Below the pieces are notes generated by a model. It made no database searches. It was given only the letters and a program-made list of their open reading frames with translations, and was not told where the DNA came from. The position numbers and the translations under genes are program-made. From Streptomyces misionensis (GTDB lineage Bacteria > Actinomycetota > Actinomycetes > Streptomycetales > Streptomycetaceae), in NCBI RefSeq assembly GCF_900104815.1, contig NZ_FNTD01000004.1, positions 1,798,001 through 1,862,000 on the forward strand: DNA of 64,000 bases. The letters are read 5' to 3'. Numbering within the stretch: position 1 is the stretch's first letter; each line of letters begins with the position of its first letter. Positions 59,882 through 64,000 of the stretch are shown piece after piece.

Positions 59882-61084
59882 ATGACTGCGCGTGCCGCCG
59901 ACCGGGCCCGGTACGACCGGGCCACCGCCCATCTCGACGCCCCGTTCGCGATCGTGGACCTGGAGGCCTTCGACGCCAACGCGGCCGACCTGGTCCGCCG
60001 CTCCGGCGGCAAGCCGGTCCGCGTCGCCAGCAAGTCCGTGCGCTGCCGGGCCCTGCTGGAGCGCGTCCTGGCCAGGGACGGCTTCCAGGGCATCATGTCG
60101 TTCACGCTGGCCGAGTCGCTGTGGCTGGCCCGTTCGGGGTTCGACGACATCCTGCTGGCCTACCCGTCCGCCGACCGTGCCGGTTTCGCGGAGTTGGCCG
60201 CCGATCCCGAACTCGCGGGTGCCGTCACGGTGATGGTGGACGACCCCGCGCAGCTCGATCTCATCGACGCCGCCCGCAATGGTGGCGGCGAAGTGGTCAG
60301 GATCTGCCTGGAGTTGGACACGTCGCTGAAGCTGCTGGGCGGTCGGGTGCGGGTGGGCGCGCGGCGTTCCCCGCTGCACTCGCCCGCTCAACTGGCCGCC
60401 GTGGCGCGGGCGGTGGCCGAGCGGCCCGGTTTCCGGCTCGTCGGACTGATGGCGTACGAGGGGCACATAGCGGGGGTCGGCGACTCGGTCGCCGGCCGGC
60501 CGCTGCGGTCGCGGGCGGTCCGGCTGATGCAGAGCGCGGCCCGGCGGGAGCTGGCCGAGCGGCGGGCCGCGGCGGTACGGGCGGTGCGGGCCGTCGTGCC
60601 CGGTCTGGAGTTCGTCAACGGCGGCGGCACCGGCAGTGTGCAGCACACCGCCGCCGAGGCCGCCGTCACCGAGATAGCGGCCGGGTCCGGGCTGTACGTG
60701 CCGCGCCTGTTCGACAACTACCGTTCCTTCACCGGCCGTCCGGCGGCGCTGTTCGCGCTGCCGGTGGTACGGCGGCCGGGCGTGGGCGCCGTCACCGTGC
60801 TCGGCGGCGGCTATCCGGCCTCGGGCGCCCCGGGGGCCGACCGGCTGCCGGTGCCGTATCTGCCGCAGGGCCTGAGGTACGACCCGCAGGAGGGGGCCGG
60901 CGAGGTGCAGACGCCGCTGCTCGGCTCGCCCGCCGACGATCTGCTGATCGGCGACCGGGTGTGGTTCCGGCACGCCAAGGCGGGCGAGCTGTGCGAGCGG
61001 TTCGAGGCGCTGCACCTGGTGACGGGCGACGAGGTGACGGCGACCGTGCCGACCTACCGGGGCGAGGGGCGCGCGTTCCTGTGA
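59882..61084 (+). CDS. PLP-dependent amino acid deaminase/aldolase (D-threonine aldolase type)
   Basis: A 400-residue fold-type III enzyme. The alanine-racemase-like barrel has PLP Lys51 (VASKSVR), and FVNGGGTGS marks the phosphate-binding loop. The C-terminal beta domain carries HAKAGELCERF, in which His and Cys/Glu bind metal in D-threonine aldolase relatives. CAGGCT (59870-59875) lies six bases before ATG 59882. Likely acts on D-amino acids or beta-hydroxy amino acids; true substrate unknown. Confidence 0.82.
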   Translation: MTARAADRARYDRATAHLDAPFAIVDLEAFDANAADLVRRSGGKPVRVASKSVRCRALLERVLARDGFQGIMSFTLAESLWLARSGFDDILLAYPSADRAGFAELAADPELAGAVTVMVDDPAQLDLIDAARNGGGEVVRICLELDTSLKLLGGRVRVGARRSPLHSPAQLAAVARAVAERPGFRLVGLMAYEGHIAGVGDSVAGRPLRSRAVRLMQSAARRELAERRAAAVRAVRAVVPGLEFVNGGGTGSVQHTAAEAAVTEIAAGSGLYVPRLFDNYRSFTGRPAALFALPVVRRPGVGAVTVLGGGYPASGAPGADRLPVPYLPQGLRYDPQEGAGEVQTPLLGSPADDLLIGDRVWFRHAKAGELCERFEALHLVTGDEVTATVPTYRGEGRAFL

Positions 61085-61093
61085 GCGCCGGGC

Positions 61094-61876
61094 CTACAGG
61101 GGCGTGACGTAGGCGCCCGCGATCCCGCCGTCCACCAGGAAGTCGGTGGCGTTGACGAAGGAGGAGTCGTCGCTGGCCAGGAAGGCGACTGCGGCGGCGA
61201 TCTCCTCGGCCTCGGCGAACCGGCCCACCGGGATGTGCACGAGCCGGCGGGCGGCCCGCTCCGGGTCCTTGGCGAACAGCTCCCGCAGCAGCGGGGTGTT
61301 GACGGGCCCGGGGCACAGGGCGTTGACCCGGATGCCCTCCCGCGCGAACTGCACGCCCAGTTCGCGGGACATGGCGAGCACGCCGCCCTTGGAGGCGGTG
61401 TAGGAGATCTGGGAGGTGGCCGCGCCCATCCGGGCCACGAAGGACGCGGTGTTGATGATGGAGCCCTTGCCCTGGCGGCGCATGTACGGGATGGCGGCCT
61501 TGCAGCACAGGTAGACGGAGGTGAGGTTGACCTCCTGGACGCGCTTCCAGGCCTCCAGGCCGGTCTCCAGGATGGAGTCGTCGTCGGGCGGCGAGATGCC
61601 CGCGTTGTTGAAGGCCACGTCGACGCTGCCGTAGGTCTCGTAGGCGGTCTCGAACAGCGCCTCGACCTGCTCGGGGTCGGTGACGTCGGTCCTGACGAAG
61701 AGCCCGCCGACCTCCTCGGCGACGGCCTTGCCCCGGGGTTCGTCCACGTCCGCGCAGACGACGTGGGCGCCCTCGGCGGCGAGCCGGCGGGCGGTGGCGA
61801 GGCCGATGCCGCTGCCGGCTCCGGTCACGACGGCGGTACGGCCGACCAGTCGGCGGCAGACACTGTTGTCGGTCAC
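61094..61876 (-). CDS. Short-chain dehydrogenase/reductase
   Basis: A 260-residue NAD(P)-dependent oxidoreductase. TGAGSGIG (about 19-26) binds the cofactor; NNAGIS and the YTASK catalytic pair (Tyr/Lys) are intact, with C-terminal VDGGIAGAYV. GTG 61876 overlaps the aldehyde dehydrogenase stop by GTGA, so it is the last gene of the GlnA4-like operon. It could reduce or oxidise an aldehyde/alcohol intermediate of amine degradation. Confidence 0.87.
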   Translation of the reverse strand: MTDNSVCRRLVGRTAVVTGAGSGIGLATARRLAAEGAHVVCADVDEPRGKAVAEEVGGLFVRTDVTDPEQVEALFETAYETYGSVDVAFNNAGISPPDDDSILETGLEAWKRVQEVNLTSVYLCCKAAIPYMRRQGKGSIINTASFVARMGAATSQISYTASKGGVLAMSRELGVQFAREGIRVNALCPGPVNTPLLRELFAKDPERAARRLVHIPVGRFAEAEEIAAAVAFLASDDSSFVNATDFLVDGGIAGAYVTPL

Positions 61877-63273
61877 TGTGCGGGGCCCTCCGTGCTGATG
61901 AAGACGTTCTTGGTCTCGGTGAAGGCGGTCAGGGCGTCGGGGCCGAGTTCGCGGCCGACGCCGGACTGCCGGTAGCCGCCGAACGGGGTCCAGTAGCGGA
62001 CGCTGGAATGGGAGTTGACGGACAGGTTGCCCGCGCGCACGGCCTGCGAGACGCGCAGCGCGCGGCCGAGGTCGCGCGTCCACACGGAACCGGACAGCCC
62101 GTAGGGGGTGTCGTTGGCGAGGCGGACGGCGTCCTGTTCGTCGGTGAACGGGAGCAGCACGGCGACGGGTCCGAAGATCTCCTCGTGGGCGGCCGGGCTG
62201 TCGTGCCGCTCCCCCGTCAGGACGGTCGGCGGGAACCAGAAGCCGGGTCCGTCGGGGGCCCCGCCGCGCAGGGCGGGGGCGCCGTCGGGGACGTACGACC
62301 GTACGCGGTCGCGCTGCGCGGCGGAGATCAGCGGGCCCATCTGGGTCTTCTCGTCGGCCGGGTCGCCGACGACGACGGCGGCGAGCGCGTCGGCGAGGAA
62401 CGCGCGGGCCTCGTCGAGCACCGTCTCCTGGACGAGGATCCGGGTGCGGGCGCAGCAGTCCTGCCCGGCGTTGTCCAGGAAGGAGAACGGGTCGAGGGCG
62501 GTCTTCAGGTCGGCGTCGGCGAAGACGACGTTGGGGCTCTTGCCGCCGAGTTCCAGGGTGACCGGCTTGACGAGCCGCGCGCAGCGCTCCATGACCTCGC
62601 GGCCGGTGCGGGTGGACCCGGTGAAGACGATCTTGGCCACGTCCGGGTGGTCCACCAGGGCGCGTCCGGCGATGTGCCCGTGGCCCGGCAGCACCTGGAA
62701 GAGGTGCTCGGGCAGCCCCGCCTCCAGGGCGAGTGCGGCCAGCCGCAGGGCGGTGAGCGGGGTGGTCTCGGCGGGCTTGAGGACGACGGCGTTGCCCGCG
62801 GCGAGCGCCGGGAAGGACCCCCAGGCGGCGATCGGCATGGGGAAGTTCCAGGGGGCGATCACGCCGACCACGCCCAGGGGCTCCTGGAAGGTGACGTCCC
62901 AGCCGCCGGGTACCGGGATCTGCTTGCCGAGCAGGCGTTCGGCGCCGCCGGCCGCGTAGTGCAGCAGGTCGCGGGCGTTGCCGGCCTCCCAGCGGGCGTT
63001 GCCGAGGGTGTGGCCGGCCTCGCGGACCTCCAGGCGGGCCAGTTCCTCGGTGTGCGCGTCGACGGTGTCGGCGAAGCGGCGCAGCAGCCGGGCCCGGTCG
63101 GCGGGGGCGAGCGCGGCCCAGCCGGTCTGGGCGCGGACGGCCCGTGCGACGGCGGCGGCCACGTCCTGCTCGCTCGCGGCCAAAACGGTGGCGACGACCT
63201 CCTCGGTGGCGGGGTTGAGGATCTGCAACTCGTCTGCGTCGGACACGGCTCGACCTTTCACCAGCTGGCTCAC
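61873..63273 (-). CDS. Aldehyde dehydrogenase, NAD(P)-dependent
   Basis: A 466-residue ALDH. General base Glu lies in VTLELGGKSPNVVF, nucleophilic Cys in GQDCCARTRI. The gene starts at GTG 63273 by GTGA overlap with the glutamine synthetase-like gene, or at GTG 63246 with AAAGG upstream. Its position implies oxidation of gamma-glutamyl-aldehydes from polyamine or ethanolamine. Confidence 0.9.
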   Translation of the reverse strand: MSQLVKGRAVSDADELQILNPATEEVVATVLAASEQDVAAAVARAVRAQTGWAALAPADRARLLRRFADTVDAHTEELARLEVREAGHTLGNARWEAGNARDLLHYAAGGAERLLGKQIPVPGGWDVTFQEPLGVVGVIAPWNFPMPIAAWGSFPALAAGNAVVLKPAETTPLTALRLAALALEAGLPEHLFQVLPGHGHIAGRALVDHPDVAKIVFTGSTRTGREVMERCARLVKPVTLELGGKSPNVVFADADLKTALDPFSFLDNAGQDCCARTRILVQETVLDEARAFLADALAAVVVGDPADEKTQMGPLISAAQRDRVRSYVPDGAPALRGGAPDGPGFWFPPTVLTGERHDSPAAHEEIFGPVAVLLPFTDEQDAVRLANDTPYGLSGSVWTRDLGRALRVSQAVRAGNLSVNSHSSVRYWTPFGGYRQSGVGRELGPDALTAFTETKNVFISTEGPAQ

Positions 63274-64000
63274 AGGCGTTCGAAGGAGCGGCGCAGCTCC
63301 CAGTCGGTGACCGCGGCGTCGAAGGCCTCCAGTTCGACGCGGGCCATGTTGCGGTAGTGGGCCACGACCTCCTCGCCGAAGGCGGCCTCGGCGATGGCGC
63401 TGCGCTCCCAGCGTTCGGCGGCCTCGCGCAGGGTGGCCGGGACGTGGTCGAAGTCCGCGGCGTAGGCGTTGCCGGGGCAGGGCTCGGGGAGTTCGAGCTT
63501 GTGCTCCACGCCGTACAGCCCCGCGGCGACCAGTCCGGCGACCGCGAGATAGGGGTTGACGTCGCCGCCGGGCAGGCGGTTCTCGAAGCGCAGGGAGCGG
63601 CCGTGGCCGACCACGCGCAGGGCGCAGGTGCGGTTGTCGTGGCCCCAGGCGACCGCGGTGGGGGCGAAGGAGCCCGGCTGGAACCGTTTGTAGGAGTTGA
63701 TGTTGGGGGCGTAGAGCAGGGAGAAGTCGCGCAGCGCGGCCAGCTGTCCGGCGAGGAAGTGCCGCATCAGCTCGGACATCCCCTCGGGCCCGGCCAGGGC
63801 GTTGGTGCCGTCGGCGTCGGTGAGCGAGAGGTGGATGTGGCAGGAGTTGCCCTCGCGCTCGTTGTACTTGGCCATGAAGGTGATCGAGACGCCCTCCTGG
63901 GCCGCGATCTCCTTGGCGCCGGTCTTGTACAGCGCGTGCTGGTCGCAGGTGGTGAGGGCCTCGTCGTAGCGGAAGGCGATCTCGTGCTGGCCGGGGTTGC
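63270..64000 (-). CDS. glnA4: Glutamine synthetase-like gamma-glutamylamine synthetase (N-terminus outside the window)
   Basis: The last 243 residues of a GS-fold ligase. NPGQHEIAFRY and NRTCALRVVG ... RFENRLPGGDVNPY mark the catalytic C-terminal domain. The family includes PuuA and the Streptomyces GlnA3/GlnA4 enzymes that glutamylate polyamines or ethanolamine. Synteny with S. coelicolor SCO1613 (glnA4), with ALDH and SDR genes following, supports an ethanolamine-type role, but the substrate pocket lies partly outside the window, so the symbol is tentative. Confidence 0.8.
   Translation of the reverse strand, partial: NPGQHEIAFRYDEALTTCDQHALYKTGAKEIAAQEGVSITFMAKYNEREGNSCHIHLSLTDADGTNALAGPEGMSELMRHFLAGQLAALRDFSLLYAPNINSYKRFQPGSFAPTAVAWGHDNRTCALRVVGHGRSLRFENRLPGGDVNPYLAVAGLVAAGLYGVEHKLELPEPCPGNAYAADFDHVPATLREAAERWERSAIAEAAFGEEVVAHYRNMARVELEAFDAAVTDWELRRSFERL

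Overview
The window looks like a core chromosomal segment of a Streptomyces. GC content is very high, almost all third codon positions are G or C, GTG and TTG starts are common, and gene order follows the S. coelicolor SCO1565-SCO1613 stretch as I remember it (glpQ1, arg operon, pheST, infC-rpmI-rplT, glnA4). There are no rRNA or tRNA genes, phage, insertion sequences or CRISPR arrays. Two rare TTA (bldA-type) codons were noticed, in a small membrane protein (44284-44544) and in an orphan PAS histidine kinase (51821-52951).

Layout. 1-3.2 kb: a Tat-exported glycerophosphodiesterase with a PhoP-type PHO-box array far upstream, an acyltransferase and a multicopper oxidase lipoprotein. 3.2-8.6 kb: an MFS drug exporter with its TetR repressor, an aldo/keto reductase, a GlxA-type AraC regulator and a second-type GAPDH. 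8.7-11.4 kb: argG-argH behind ARG boxes. 11.6-20.1 kb: a pyridoxamine-phosphate-oxidase-fold protein, an L,D-transpeptidase-like protein, an OmpR-type two-component system divergent from a ferric-reductase-like/FMN-binding/ApbE trio, then a His/Asp/Arg-rich small protein and an ABC exporter. 20.1-26.4 kb: an ECF sigma/anti-sigma pair and the arginine operon argC-argJ-argB-argD-argR, whose biosynthetic genes overlap by four bases each.

26.6-33.8 kb: an amidohydrolase, a LuxR regulator, a three-protein membrane glycosylation set (YfhO-like, GT2, GtrA) and a CGNR zinc-finger regulator. 33.9-42.3 kb: SufS, a 690-bp gene-poor stretch with an 8-bp tandem repeat, a GNAT enzyme, a MocR regulator whose start codon overlaps that of a divergent EamA transporter, DUF1918, a GH10-like lipoprotein, 3-hydroxybutyryl-CoA dehydrogenase and a quinone oxidoreductase. 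42.3-47.8 kb: an HD-domain hydrolase divergent from a second GlxA regulator that has a leaderless 12-residue upstream ORF, a bldA-type small protein, a NUDIX hydrolase, an XRE/TPR-like regulator and a SpoIIE-type phosphatase.

48-55.5 kb: pheS-pheT, the orphan kinase, an rRNA methyltransferase and infC-rpmI-rplT, with infC starting at an ATC codon behind a structured leader with an attenuator-like terminator. 55.8-64 kb: DUF1844, SseB, a mycosin-type protease overlapping a membrane protein, a PLP amino-acid deaminase/aldolase and the end of a GlnA4-like/aldehyde dehydrogenase/SDR operon for gamma-glutamylated amine catabolism.

Regulation is unusually readable here. Clear direct or inverted repeats lie upstream of many operons, and several genes have a TANNNT-like -10 box five to eight bases before the start codon, as expected for leaderless mRNAs.
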